Shown here: piece after piece, positions 1 through 9,666 of the stretch
Numbering within the stretch: position 1 is the first letter of the stretch
Layout: every line of letters starts with the position of its first letter
NCBI GenBank assembly: GCA_002245135.1
Contig: NGBS01000316.1
Span: forward strand, 1 to 64,000
Source: Proteromonas lacertae
Taxonomy: Eukaryota; Sar; Bigyra; Opalinata; Proteromonadidae
DNA length: 64,000 bases
Direction of reading: 5' to 3'
Position numbers and translations under genes: made by a program
Notes under the pieces: model-generated
Databases searched by the model: none
Seen by the model: only the letters and a program-made list of their open reading frames with translations
Told to the model about the DNA's origin: nothing

Positions 1-700
1 GATAAATTCTTAACGTTTTTTAATATATATTTTATGTTATTTAATTAATGGGTAAGTTTAAAGATTGGTTAAAAAAATCTAAAATTCTATCTAGTGCAGC
101 TAGTTTTAATACCTTTTGCCTGACCAGCTATTAGTAACAGCATAGAGAATATGGGATATGGTAAGAGAAGACCGTAGAGGAAGAGTTGCCAAGACATAGA
201 TCTAGAGCAACTCAGTTTACACCTGATGGTAGATTCTTAGGTGATACTTCATCTATGACTGGTGGTGGAACTGTTAAGTTTAGGACAAAATCTGGTAAAG
301 TTGTTTCATTCATACTAGAAAACGGAGGGGAGCTGGTTTAGGTAGTTTGTTTAAGAAAAGGATGGAATACAATAAGAAAAATAGCTACAAAAGACAATAT
401 TACAAAAGGTATTCAGAAAGCTAAAGAGATAAATAACACTTTAACAGATAAGAAATATATTAGTGATATATCAGGTAAGATAGTTACTGTAGCTAATACT
501 CCTGGTTTAAGTAAAAATTGGTGATATAGCAAATAAGATAAGTTCCACTGCTAGTAATTATGGTTATGGGAAAACGTAGAAGAAGACATATGGGCGGTAA
601 AAGATTTGGACCAAAAATGGTGGACCTTAAATTAGCAATGAATGGTGGTGCTAAGAGAATACATAGTATAGCTATCCACTAAAACCTCCTAGCAATAGGC
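1..700 (+). pseudogene. Decayed small basic-protein ORFs, possible DNA-virus remnant
   Basis: The stretch holds several short, broken reading frames on the plus strand, interrupted by stops and frameshifts. At least two pieces share a Gly-Tyr-Gly-Lys start followed by an Arg/Lys cluster, and both are rich in Gly, Arg and Lys. They resemble the small DNA-binding or minor structural proteins of polinton-like viruses, virophages and adenovirus-related elements, but I recognise no capsid, ATPase, integrase or polymerase. No GT...TAG introns of the host type are needed to read the pieces. What I see is composition, repeated basic motifs and clustering with two further small ORFs downstream; the viral origin is inference. 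The left end is outside the window, so the rest of an element may lie there. Confidence 0.3.
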
Positions 701-826
701 CTATTTTAAATGGTTTTGGCCTAAGCCATGTGGATTTAACCATAGAGGTTTATACAATCCTTAGAATGATCTTCAAAATTATTTAGCTTATAAATTAACA
801 ACTTAAAAATTGATTTTATTATTCAT

Positions 827-1318
827 ATGATAAATTCTTATTGTTTTATATATAATAAAAATAACATAATAATGTATAACACTCAATATAGTAGAAGATA
901 TACTAGAGATTATTATGATGATGATTCATCCTCTTCTGATGATAATGATTATGATTTTGATACACCTTTAGCTAAAGACATGAGTAAGACAGATAGACAA
1001 ATTGCTGAATTACTATATAACTTAAATCATGCTAGTGATAAACCAATATCTAAGCTTAGTGAAAAGACTAGAAAGATAAGAGCAGAAAATCTAGCCTAAG
1101 CAAGAGAAGCAAGAAAAAATGAATTAAAAGAAAAAAAAAATGAAAATGCAGATACATCCTCATTAGCTATACCTCATTTACAATCAAAATCAATTAGGTT
1201 AGCAGGTGATAGTGATCCATATGCACAAACAAAACAAAGTAGTGGTAATGGTTTAAAAATACCACCACCTGATGCACCTATGCCTGGTGATAATGCTGTG
1301 ATGCCAGTTTATTTTTAA
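827..1318 (+). pseudogene. Small acidic/basic protein ORF split by one in-frame stop
   Basis: A reading frame runs from an ATG at 827 (a second ATG at 872 is as likely) to a TAA at 1316-1318, broken by one in-frame TAA at 1097-1099. The N-terminal part has a Tyr/Arg-rich start and an Asp/Ser tract; the middle is Lys/Arg/Glu-rich and probably helical; the C-terminal part is Pro/Gly-rich. I recognise no domain. Its size, charge pattern and position among other broken small ORFs suggest it belongs to the same inserted, viral-like block. It could instead be a host orphan gene. The stop lies where the downstream frame continues to look coding, so decay by point mutation is the simplest reading. 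Confidence 0.35.
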
Positions 1319-1376
1319 TTATAAATTATATTCACTAATTTCTTTATATATTTTGGATTATATATATTTTTTTATA

Positions 1377-1487
1377 TCAAAACCTAAAAAGTCATCTAAA
1401 CATAACAAAAAGAGTTTAAAACATTATTTAACAAAGCGTATATTAAGACGAATTAAAAGAAGAGCAAAAGTTAATAAAACTCAATAA
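1377..1487 (+). other. Short Lys/Arg-rich ORF fragment
   Basis: A 36-residue open stretch without a clear ATG, ending in TAA, is extremely rich in Lys, Arg, Ser and His and would be strongly DNA- or RNA-binding. It follows the two other decayed ORFs in the same orientation. It may be the tail of a third small viral-type gene or chance. The 1488-1691 stretch after it holds nothing I can support. Confidence 0.2.
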
Positions 1488-1691
1488 AGCAATTATCTTT
1501 TACATTACTTAACTAATTTCACAATTAACAATGCCTGATTTCTAAGAAAAATATACTACAGATATATTCACTTACCTTTTGAAAATTATTATTTATACCA
1601 TCTGCTAATAGGGATTATTTATGTTTGTAATCTGGCATTTACGATATGATTATGTTTATACCATTTGATGGTTTATACCTCCTATTCATAC

Positions 1692-2292
1692 TGTTGTGCT
1701 CCGTTGAGCTAAATGCGCCGTTGAGCGTTAAGAAGACTTTTTTTAATTTTAAAATGATAGTGTGTGGTTTGATGGCGAGTTATAAGCAAATATAATCTTA
1801 CTTTGTCATATAAGCTACATCTGCGATATATATTTTTTTGAACTTTATCCCAACATACTGAAAACAATTATAATTTTATTTTTAATTTTTTTGTTTCAAT
1901 CACTACTAGAGTAAAAAATACATTAGTTTAAGCAATTAAATCACACATATTTAATTGTTAGGACGCTTAAAACGAAAAAATAAAAAATCTATTCAAACCT
2001 CATTCAAGCCTGTATTTCAAAATAAATTTTAAGAAGGTAAATGAAATAATTAGGCATTCCTTTTCTATTTAAAACCTTTATCCCGATGTCTACTATTGTT
2101 ATAAGCTTTTAAAATAATATAAAAATAAAAAGTGTTTCCAGTATAGGAACCTAAACACGACTATACGATATTTGGCCAACGTAACTATTTTGGAAAAACA
2201 AAGTGTTGATTAGTAATACTGAAGGGCCAGAGGTTACGTTTATGATATTAGAATTGAAAAAAAGTCTTCTTAACGCTCAACGGCGCACAACA
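1692..2292. mobile_element. MITE-like element A, ~36-bp TIRs
   Basis: The left end starts TGTTGTGC and the right end is its reverse complement. Both continue with GCGCCGTTGAGCGTTAAGAAG and a T-run, giving about 36 bp of terminal inverted repeat. The left copy carries a roughly 15-bp partial duplication inside the TIR (a second CCGTTGAGC). No convincing target duplication is visible (flanks CATAC and TGGAT). The left half is similar to element B downstream, including the segments around GTCATATAAGCTACATCTGC and a T-rich stretch with CAAGCCT, so the two are diverged members of one family. There is no coding capacity, so it is a non-autonomous element. Confidence 0.6.
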
Positions 2293-2315
2293 TGGATGAT
2301 CGGATTTTATATAAC

Positions 2316-2920
2316 TGTTGTTCCCCGTATGGCGGAACTCTATATTGCAGAATGATTCAATCAAAACTAATATGATATTCATGATGTTCGGAGTTAGTTA
2401 TTAACAAATATATAGTTAGTTTGTCATATGACCTACATCTGTGATATACTTATTTATGAACTTCATTATTATCAATATTAAACTAATTTTTGTATATTTT
2501 CTATTTTAATGTATCAGTTACTACTACAGTCTAAAATACATTATAAGATATGAATAGAATACACTATTTTTAATGTTAAGGCGGTTAAAAAAGAAAAAAA
2601 AAAAAATAAGTTCAAGCCTCACTCAAGCCTGCTCTTTAATTTCCTTTTCTATTACCTTAACATTAAAAATAATGTATTCTATTTATATCAAATAATGTAT
2701 TTTAGACTGTAGTAGTAACTGATACATTAAAATAGAAAATATACAAAAATTAGTTTAATATTGATAATAATGAAGTTCATAAAAAAGTATATCACAGATA
2801 TAGGTCATATGACAAACTAACTATATATTTGTTAATAACTAACTCCGAATATCATGAATATCATATTAGTTTTGATTGAATCATTCTGCAATATAGAGTT
2901 CCGCCATACGGGGAACAACA
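2316..2920. mobile_element. Palindromic foldback element B with 5-bp TSD
   Basis: Two arms of 266 bp (2316-2581 and 2655-2920) are inverted copies about 97% identical by eye, separated by a 73-bp spacer. The ends read TGTTGTTCCCC...GGGGAACAACA. ATAAC lies on both sides (2311-2315 and 2921-2925), a plausible 5-bp target-site duplication. It has no coding capacity. TG...CA ends with a 5-bp duplication would also suit a solo LTR, but an LTR is not palindromic over its whole length, so a foldback or MITE-like DNA element is preferred. The near identity of the arms suggests recent insertion or gene conversion. Confidence 0.75.
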
Positions 2921-2925
2921 ATAAC

Positions 2926-3266
2926 TAACATTATTTTAAAATTATCTTGTCTTTTATTAAGTTATTTACCTTGAAAGAATTTTATATAACTAAAATAGTT
3001 TAATAAAAATCAAAGGAAATGTTTGTAAACAATGACATGGGTGGTGTATACCATAAACATTATAGAGAATTATTTTTTGAAACTAATTCAATTACATTAT
3101 GATAACATTTGTAAATAACTCTTTATTACTAAGATAAAAAATGATGTTAGTTTGTTTTAAAAGTAATTTTGTGATGATTACATTGGAATTTATGAAAATT
3201 AACTTATTCCAGGGTAATAAGAATTGTAATTTAAATTTAATTCTTTTAATCATCTCAGTTAATGTA
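2926..3266. other. Intergenic AT-rich stretch
   Basis: I see no coding frame, RNA gene or repeat here. It separates the foldback element from the transposon that starts at 3276. Confidence 0.5.
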
Positions 3267-3275
3267 TTTTATACA

Positions 3276-4199
3276 GGGAAGTTTGGGTTTAGACGCGTGT
3301 TCAAAATTTGAACTCGCCTAATATAGTTAGAGTTTGACTCTAATATTTTATATTACTTGACTATAATTGCTTAATTAAGAGATTCTGAGAAGATGGTAGG
3401 GATAGCACAACTTTTTTTGGTCTAATTTCACGATCTTTTAATGATTTGAGCATTTTTGATCCCAACCTATTGTACATACTAACTGTACACAGGATCTCCA
3501 GTTTTTTATTAAATATCTTACTATTAGATGAGAATGCTCAAAATATAATGTGTGATAACACAAGCTCGGCTTGAATATTTTTTTATATTTTATAAAATTT
3601 GAGCACCTGCCTCCTATAGGAAGCTAGGGCTTATTTTTGTTAATTAATTAATAAATACTATTATTTTTTAAACTGTTTGACTTATTTACTATCTGAATAA
3701 CTATCTTAAGCTCTATTTCAATCGTTTATCCCATAAAAACAATTTAACTAAGTCATTAAGACATATTTATTTATAACTAACTGATAATTGAACCTTTTTC
3801 TTAAAAAACAAATCATTCAACTAAATTTTGGCAATCTTGTATCTATTCGAGGAAGTCAACATATTTTACATTTCCATAGCTTCTATTATTGCTAAATTAT
3901 CACCTTCTTGAACATAATTTACTTACATTTATTAAACTACTAGCCATTGGATAAGTTAAGAATTTAGAATCATCTACTTCTCGTTTTATAATCATGAATT
4001 TTGATAATTTGCTTTCTAAAGCATTTCTTATACCTACAACGAAGTTATCTCTATTGAATTGTAATTGATATACTTCTTACTTCTTTTATATTCAATTTAC
4101 CTCTCATGATTTAGCTTTGAATATCTAGCTTTTACAACCATTCTTTAAAATTTCTCAGGTGTAAGAAGACCTTTATCATTTGTAATTGTGATCTTATTA
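3276..4199 (+). repeat. Left TIR of outer transposon
   Basis: Near-identical inverted copy of 8732-9657, from GGGAAGTTTGGGTTTAGACG inward; the two copies differ by about 2 nt in length. The inner third is made of captured host-gene sequence (biotinyl domain and Hsp70). Confidence 0.85.
3852..3967 (-). pseudogene. Biotinyl-domain fragment (left TIR copy)
   Basis: Inverted copy of the fragment at 8965-9080; see that entry for the motif. It lies inside the left TIR and is read on the minus strand. Confidence 0.5.
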
Positions 4200-4340
4200 G
4201 CTTTACCAATACTCTCTTTTACAACACTTACATTCAAAGCATTATTAGTTATTATATATTGTCATAGATTCTTCACCTTCAAACACTTGAATTAACACAT
4301 CGAGTTGTTAATCACTGTATGTACTAAATACTTGAGTATT
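4103..4340 (-). pseudogene. Hsp70 substrate-binding-domain fragment
   Basis: Read on the minus strand, the fragment gives QVFSTYSD, VLIQVFEGEESMT, ALNVSVVKESIGK and NKITITNDKGLLTPEKF. This matches the end of the substrate-binding beta domain and the start of the lid in eukaryotic Hsp70. In-frame stops replace conserved positions, and a block between VLIQV... and ALNVS is missing, so it is a broken copy. Part of it (4103-4199) lies in the TIR and is repeated in inverse orientation at 8732-8830. Capture of a host Hsp70 piece by the transposon is the simplest explanation. Confidence 0.75.
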
Positions 4341-4541
4341 ATTAACTGAAATTTTGATATTAATTATAATTAATTAACTTCTATTAATCCTTTCATATAT
4401 TCAAAAGCTAATTCTTTAACTTTGTATAACTTTTACTTTGTTAAATCATCTCTTCTAAAAAACCTTTTTAAATCACTATAATTTCTTTTCTGTTCAATAA
4501 ACAAGTCTCAATTATTACTTTAACAAGCACACATTCCTATA

Positions 4542-5110
4542 TTATAGTGAAATTCCCATTGCCCAAATATCACTCAATGGACTTATACTACCTGTTTTAA
4601 TTGATTTGTTTAATATTTTTATTGCATATTGATTCTTTGATGGATCTTCACATAATTCAACTAATTTCTTTATTATTTTATATTGATTGATATGTCCATT
4701 ACCACTTTGATCTACTTGTAACTTTAATAAATTAGTTTGCTCCATAGGCTTATCGATTGTTACATGACGTTTTAATTTTGCATGAATATTTTCACTTATA
4801 TCACAAGTATTGTACTATACTTTTTGACATTTTTTCGAGCTTCTCTTTCATGAGAGGTTGTGGAATTTCGAGGTGATTCGTTTGTAAGCCAATCATAAAC
4901 TTCAGGATTATCACACTCTTCAGAACAATAAGACATACCAACTGATCCTATTGATTGATGTGTATGCCGACCACCTACAACAGATTGACCAATTGGTCTA
5001 ACTGAAGGTTTTATTATATTGTTAGATGACAATGGTTGGTTTCGAGATGAATTCTGTTGACTTCCACCATTTTGGTTTTTAAAAGCTTTTTCATGTATAT
5101 TTAACTTCAC
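4542..5110 (-). pseudogene. CaMKK-like protein kinase fragment, internally deleted
   Basis: On the minus strand a Ser/Asn-rich N-terminal region (4796-5110) is followed in another frame by a kinase N-lobe start (NQYKIIKKL, then YAIKILNKS with the VAIK-type lysine). It then jumps directly to SPLSDIWAMGISL, equivalent to the subdomain IX DxWxxG motif. The whole catalytic loop and DFG region are absent, so it cannot be an active kinase. The order of motifs and the linker before the kinase resemble fungal/protist calmodulin-dependent kinase kinases; assignment beyond protein kinase is tentative. It is a captured, rearranged host-gene fragment. Confidence 0.6.
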
Positions 5111-5263
5111 TGTTTTTATTTCTACCTCAGATTCAAAAATATTTGGAACTACTACAGGGCTAGAACCCTTACATCCCGTTATTTTCTTTCCAGAATTTTA
5201 AATTCAAGAAATATTAATAAACAAAGTGGTAAAAAGTTTGAAGGCTTGTTATCTTTATGAAAG

Positions 5264-5690
5264 GAGGACATTTTTTTAGAACGGCTGTTCAAATTTTTAA
5301 CACCCTATTTCTAGTGGCGTTACAGCCTTTATATTAAATTTCTTCTAGATATAGATAAGTAATTAAGAGTTTCTGAAACTATCTGTGAATTTCGTTTACT
5401 TATGATTAATTCATTTTGACATTAGTTTTAAAATTGAGGTCCAAACAAAAGTGCATAATATCTGCATTTAGGACCTCCAATTATTTTCGTAATAATATGT
5501 TTATTTAATGAAAAAATAAACAAAACATTTTCACAAAGCAAACCTCAAGTTTGAATGATTTTAAATTTTTTGGTTTTTAAGCTCCTTATTTAATAGATGA
5601 ATAAGAAATATTATTATGTGGTTTTATGATTAATATACAAAGACACAGTGGTGCTAGAATTAAAATATAGTGAATATGTTACATATTATT
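5264..5690 (+). repeat. Left TIR of inner transposon
   Basis: Inverted copy of 7380-7805; includes the distinctive AGAACGGCTGTTCAAATTTT and a long AT-rich body. Confidence 0.8.
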
Positions 5691-6530
5691 TAATAGTTAC
5701 TAGTCATTATGGATAATTTAATTAAAATGTGAAAGTGATTATTGTTTTTGGTTGTTACTATTAAATTGAATATGTAGATGAAGTAATATACTAACAATGT
5801 TGATGATAAGCATCGAGAATTAGGAAAGATGTTTGAGAAGAAGATTTATTGGAATTTAAATGGCGAATCTGACACACTCACTGGCTTTTAGTTATTTAGC
5901 AAAGGAAAGAAAAATAACAGTAACAACAACTCTAGTAATAAACTTAATAACTTATTCTAATAGCCATTAGATTATTATGAAAATATTTTATAGTTTATTG
6001 CTATATAAGGATGTAGCATATTTGATTTGAAGTTAAGAAGCTATAACTGAATATTTCGATTTTATTAGATTAATAAAAAGTGTTAATAAGTGTTTTTAAG
6101 CTATGTTAGTTAAAAATTACTTTAAAAGGATTGAAATTGATATTTTAAATACTATGTTAATTTGTTATTGTGATATTAATTTCATTTAATAATAAATTAG
6201 TATTAGAAAAGAAGAGAATATGAGATTATATGATTTATACTTCATAACACCATAAGAATTTAATGAATTAGAATGTGATTAGAGAAGTGTATTATCAATA
6301 TTGATAATAAGAAATTGTTATTCAATGAAGATAATAATATTAATAAAACAAAAGAAAATATTAATATATATAATTACAGTTTATCTGAAGAATGTAAATA
6401 CATGATAAAAGAATGAATAAATGATTAAATATTGATAGTATAATTGTATAGTATTTGAATAGATATTCAAGATAAAATGATAAAATCGTATAATATAGCC
6501 AATATACTTATATAATATAATAATTAAAAT

Positions 6531-7015
6531 TTAGTTTATTTTTTTTCTTTTATTCTTTTTTTCGTATGAACATTCAATCCTCTTTGACATATAAATTGTT
6601 CTTTTTGTAGAGATATTATTTATATAGTTTAAAGTAGCATCATCTTGAATTATTTTATATCCTTCCTCAGAATTACTTATGAATAAATATATTGCTGTTA
6701 ATATTATCTCTGATGCTTCTTTTTCAATATTGCTATAATCTTTTGCTATGAATTTTTTAAATTCATTTTCTGCTATTTTATCATATATATAATTTATTAG
6801 TGGTTGGTATATTTCTGTTATTGTATCATCTTTAATACTTTGTAACATAGATGAAAAATATGATTTATGAATAGAAGCTTTTAATTTGACAAATTCTTCT
6901 TCATCAATGTTTATGTTTTCATAATTAATAATTTATTATATACCTCTTTTTCATTTAAATTGTTTTCTACACTGTCTACTACTTCTGTTGGATAATGAAT
7001 TTTATTGAAATAACA
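6531..7015 (-). pseudogene. Unidentified coding fragment inside inner transposon
   Basis: Minus-strand frames encode a helical, Lys/Glu/Ile-rich segment (for example NEFKKFIAKDYSNIEKEA), extended upstream by a piece in another frame. The end of it faintly resembles the last helices of an RGS domain (AENEFKKFIA beside the RGS consensus D.y.RFL), but this is weak. It ends in a Lys-rich tail. It could be a captured host fragment or a decayed transposon gene. I do not assign a function. Confidence 0.25.
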
Positions 7016-7020
7016 ATCTG

Positions 7021-7465
7021 TAATATGTAACATATTCACTATATTTTAATTCTAGCACCACTGTGTCTTTGTATATTAATCATAAAACCACATAATAATA
7101 TTTCTAATTCATTTTTTGGACTTCTCTTTGAGATCACTTCTAATATGTAACATATTCACTTTATTTTAATTCTAGCACCACTCTGTCTTTGTATATTAAT
7201 CATAAAACCACATAATAATATTTCTAATTCATTTTTTGGACTTCTCTTTGAGATCACTTCTAATATGTAACATATTCACTTTATTTTAATTCTAGCACCA
7301 CTGTGTCTTTGTATATTAATCATAAAACCACATAATAATATTTCTAATTCATTTTTTGGACTTCTCTTTGAGATCACTTCTAATATGTAACATATTCACT
7401 ATATTTTAATTCTAGCACCACTGTGTCTTTGTATATTAATCATAAAACCACATAATAATATTTCT
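7021..7465. repeat. 120-bp tandem repeat, 3.7 copies
   Basis: Units start at 7021, 7141, 7261 and 7381, each 120 bp and almost identical. About 85 bp of each unit is the inner edge of the transposon TIR (TAATATGTAACATATTCAC... ) and about 35 bp is a unique spacer (TTTTTTGGACTTCTCTTTGA). The last unit runs straight into the TIR proper, so the array arose by tandem amplification of the TIR boundary. Confidence 0.9.
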
Positions 7466-7805
7466 TATTCATCTATTAAATAAGGAGCTTAAAAAATAAA
7501 AAATTTAAAATCATTCAAACTTGAGGTTTGCTTTGTGAAAATGTTTTGTTTATTTTTTCATTAAATAAACATATTATTACGAAAATAATTGGAGGTCCTA
7601 AATGCAGATATTATGCACTTTTGTTTGGACCTCAATTTTAAAACTAATGTCAAAATGAATTAATCATAAGTAAACGAAATTCACAGATAGTTTCAGAAAC
7701 TCTTAATTACTTATCTATATCTAGAAGAAATTTAATATAAAGGCTGTAACGCCACTAGAAATAGGGTGTTAAAAATTTGAACAGCCGTTCTAAAAAAAAG
7801 TTTTC
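7380..7805 (-). repeat. Right TIR of inner transposon
   Basis: Inverted copy of 5264-5690; ends next to the TTATGAAAG target duplication. Confidence 0.8.
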
Positions 7806-7811
7806 TTATGA

Positions 7812-8434
7812 AAGATTTTTAATGGTGAATCGTCTGCTTTAGAACCTTTACAAGCTCAAACAAAGTTTCAAGAGTTTTTAAGAGATTACAGTGAAAACAA
7901 TATTTATATCTACAGGTATATATAAATATATTGATTATTCTTATCACTAGAAAATCATTATTGGAAAATTTCAACAGAGGTGAATATTTTGTAGAAATTA
8001 ATTTAGCTCATCTAGGAATATTCAACAATGATTTACTTGATGTATTACAAAGAGAGACAAATTGTTATTTACCACAAGTACATTAAACAATTATTATTAC
8101 TTATCAATAGTTTGAAATTGCAGCTCAAAGAGTAGTAGAAAATGAGTTAAATGCAGAAAATTCTCCCTTAATCAATGTCTTATTAAAATTTTCACAAAAC
8201 TTAATATCAATCCGATCATTAAATGTATAAATGAAATGATTTTTAATGTACATATATATAATAGGCAAATCATGTGAACAAGCTAGTCAGTATATCAGGA
8301 CTTATAATCAGTGCATCTCTTTAAAGACCAAAAGCCATCAAAGTCGCAATTCGTTGTTCAAATTGTAAGTATTTAAAGTATATCCCAGTTCCTTCTGCAT
8401 TTGGAAATGTTCAATTACCTATGAATTATGTTGG
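7812..8434 (+). pseudogene. MCM5: MCM5 N-terminal fragment
   Basis: Plus-strand exons joined across short GTA...TAG introns encode FQEFLRDYSENNIY, a segment with GEYFVEINLAHLGIFNNDLL, then FEIAAQRVVENEL, LVSISGLIISASL and KVAIRCSNCK. This order matches the N-terminal A domain and OB-fold start of MCM5, a subunit of the MCM2-7 replicative helicase. An in-frame stop follows ISASL, the second zinc-finger half is not intact, and there is no AAA+ motor, so it is a truncated, non-functional copy. The inner transposon separates it from its upstream sequence. It keeps host-type introns, so capture was from genomic DNA, not from cDNA. Confidence 0.72.
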
Positions 8435-8731
8435 TTAGTTTAAACATTCCCAACAAAGCATTCATCAAAAGAAGAATAATCGTGAATATTTAAATTCGCT
8501 TATTTATATGCTCAGTTATTGATAGTTGATGCTAGTTTTTTCTATTGACCTATTGATGTTCCTGGTTCAGGTACAATTTATCTACAATAACTAGTTCAAG
8601 ATTAACAATTGGTAGAACTAACGTTTAGATAAATTTACTAGTGATGATTTTTATTGGAATGAGTTTAAAACGATTAAGTTTGAATGAATTTAATAAAGAG
8701 ATAATGCAAGAAAACGAAATATCTAATTTTT

Positions 8732-9657
8732 TAATAAGATCACAATTACAAATGATAAAGGTCTTCTTACACCTGAGAAATTTTAAAGAATGGTTGTAAA
8801 AGCTAGATATTCAAAGCTAAATCATGAGAGGTAAATTGAATATAAAAGAAGTAAGAAGTATATCAATTACAATTCAATAGAGATAACTTCGTTGTAGGTA
8901 TAAGAAATGCTTTAGAAAGCAAATTATCAAAATTCATGATTATAAAACGAGAAGTAGATGATTCTAAATTCTTAACTTATCCAATGGCTAGTAGTTTAAT
9001 AAATGTAAGTAAATTATGTTCAAGAAGGTGATAATTTAGCAATAATAGAAGCTATGGAAATGTAAAATATGTTGACTTCCTCGAATAGATACAAGATTGC
9101 CAAAATTTAGTTGAATGATTTGTTTTTTAAGAAAAAGGTTCAATTATCAGTTAGTTATAAATAAATATGTCTTAATGACTTAGTTAAATTGTTTTTATGG
9201 GATAAACGATTGAAATAGAGCTTAAGATAGTTATTCAGATAGTAAATAAGTCAAACAGTTTAAAAAATAATAGTATTTATTAATTAATTAACAAAAATAA
9301 GCCCTAGCTTCCTATAGGAGGCAGGTGCTCAAATTTTATAAAATATAAAAAAATATTCAAGCCGAGCTTGTGTTATCACACATTATATTTTGAGCATTCT
9401 CATCTAATAGTAAGATATTTAATAAAAAAACTGGAGATCCTGTGTACAGTTAGTATGTACAATAGGTTGGGATCAAAAATGCTCAAATCATTAAAAGATC
9501 GTGAAATTAGACCAAAAAAAAGTTGTGCTATCCCTACCATCTTCTCAGAATCTCTTAATTAAGCAATTATAGTCAAGTAATATAAAATATTAGAGTCAAA
9601 CTCTAACTATATTAGGCGAGTTCAAATTTTGAACACGCGTCTAAACCCAAACTTCCC
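8732..9657 (-). repeat. Right TIR of outer transposon
   Basis: Inverted copy of 3276-4199. It includes the Hsp70 piece at 8732-8830 (NKITITNDKGLLTPEKF in plus orientation) and the biotinyl-domain fragment. Confidence 0.85.
8965..9080 (+). pseudogene. Biotinyl (BCCP-type) domain fragment in right TIR
   Basis: The plus strand gives YPMASSLINV, then after a short frame break EGDNLAIIEAMEM, a stop, and NMLTS. This matches the biotin attachment region of acyl-CoA/pyruvate carboxylases (PMPG..., then EGD...IEAMKM.N). The biotin-accepting lysine of AMKM is Glu here and the next position is a stop, so it cannot be biotinylated. It is a captured host fragment duplicated in both TIRs. Confidence 0.55.
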
Positions 9658-9666
9658 TTTTATACA

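Larger units (their letters stand above)
5264..7805. mobile_element. Inner long-TIR transposon (MULE-like), nested
   Basis: Perfect copies of TTATGAAAG flank it (5255-5263 and 7806-7814), a 9-bp target-site duplication. The ends are imperfect inverted repeats: GAGGACATTTTTTTAGAACG on the left against GAAAACTTTTTTTTAGAACG read inward from the right. They continue as TIRs of about 426 bp (5264-5690 and 7380-7805). There is no recognisable transposase; one 105-residue open frame lies at 6531-6848 on the minus strand. A 120-bp tandem array sits at the inner edge of the right TIR. Its duplication type matches that of the outer element, but the TIR sequence differs, so it is a second MULE-like family. 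It interrupts the MCM5 fragment. Confidence 0.8.
3276..9657. mobile_element. Outer long-TIR transposon, Pack-MULE-like, with nested insert
   Basis: The element begins GGGAAGTTTGGG and ends CCCAAACTTCCC. It has inverted repeats of about 925 bp and is flanked by perfect copies of TTTTATACA (3267-3275 and 9658-9666), a 9-bp target-site duplication. A 9-bp duplication with long TIRs is the hallmark of Mutator-like elements. No transposase frame is present. The interior and inner TIRs hold broken host-gene fragments: a CaMKK-like kinase and Hsp70 on the minus strand, MCM5 on the plus strand, and a biotinyl domain in the TIRs. A second transposon (5264-7805) sits inside. Without it the element is about 3.8 kb. 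It is non-autonomous and would depend on a transposase elsewhere. Confidence 0.82.

Noticed and set aside
2316..2920. Solo LTR of a retrotransposon
   Set aside because: TG...CA ends and a 5-bp duplication fit, but the whole element is an inverted repeat, which LTRs are not. No polypurine or primer-site context is visible.
7021..7499. Regular 120-bp repeats as a CRISPR-like or centromeric array
   Set aside because: Units are near identical over their full length with no variable spacers, and they are part of the transposon TIR edge.
4103..9080. In-frame TAA/TAG at positions of the Hsp70, biotinyl and MCM5 fragments suggested a ciliate-like code with TAA/TAG as Gln
   Set aside because: The stop positions correspond to Asn, Glu, Lys or Val in relatives, not consistently Gln, and all intact host genes end at standard stops in the right place. 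The fragments are simply decayed.
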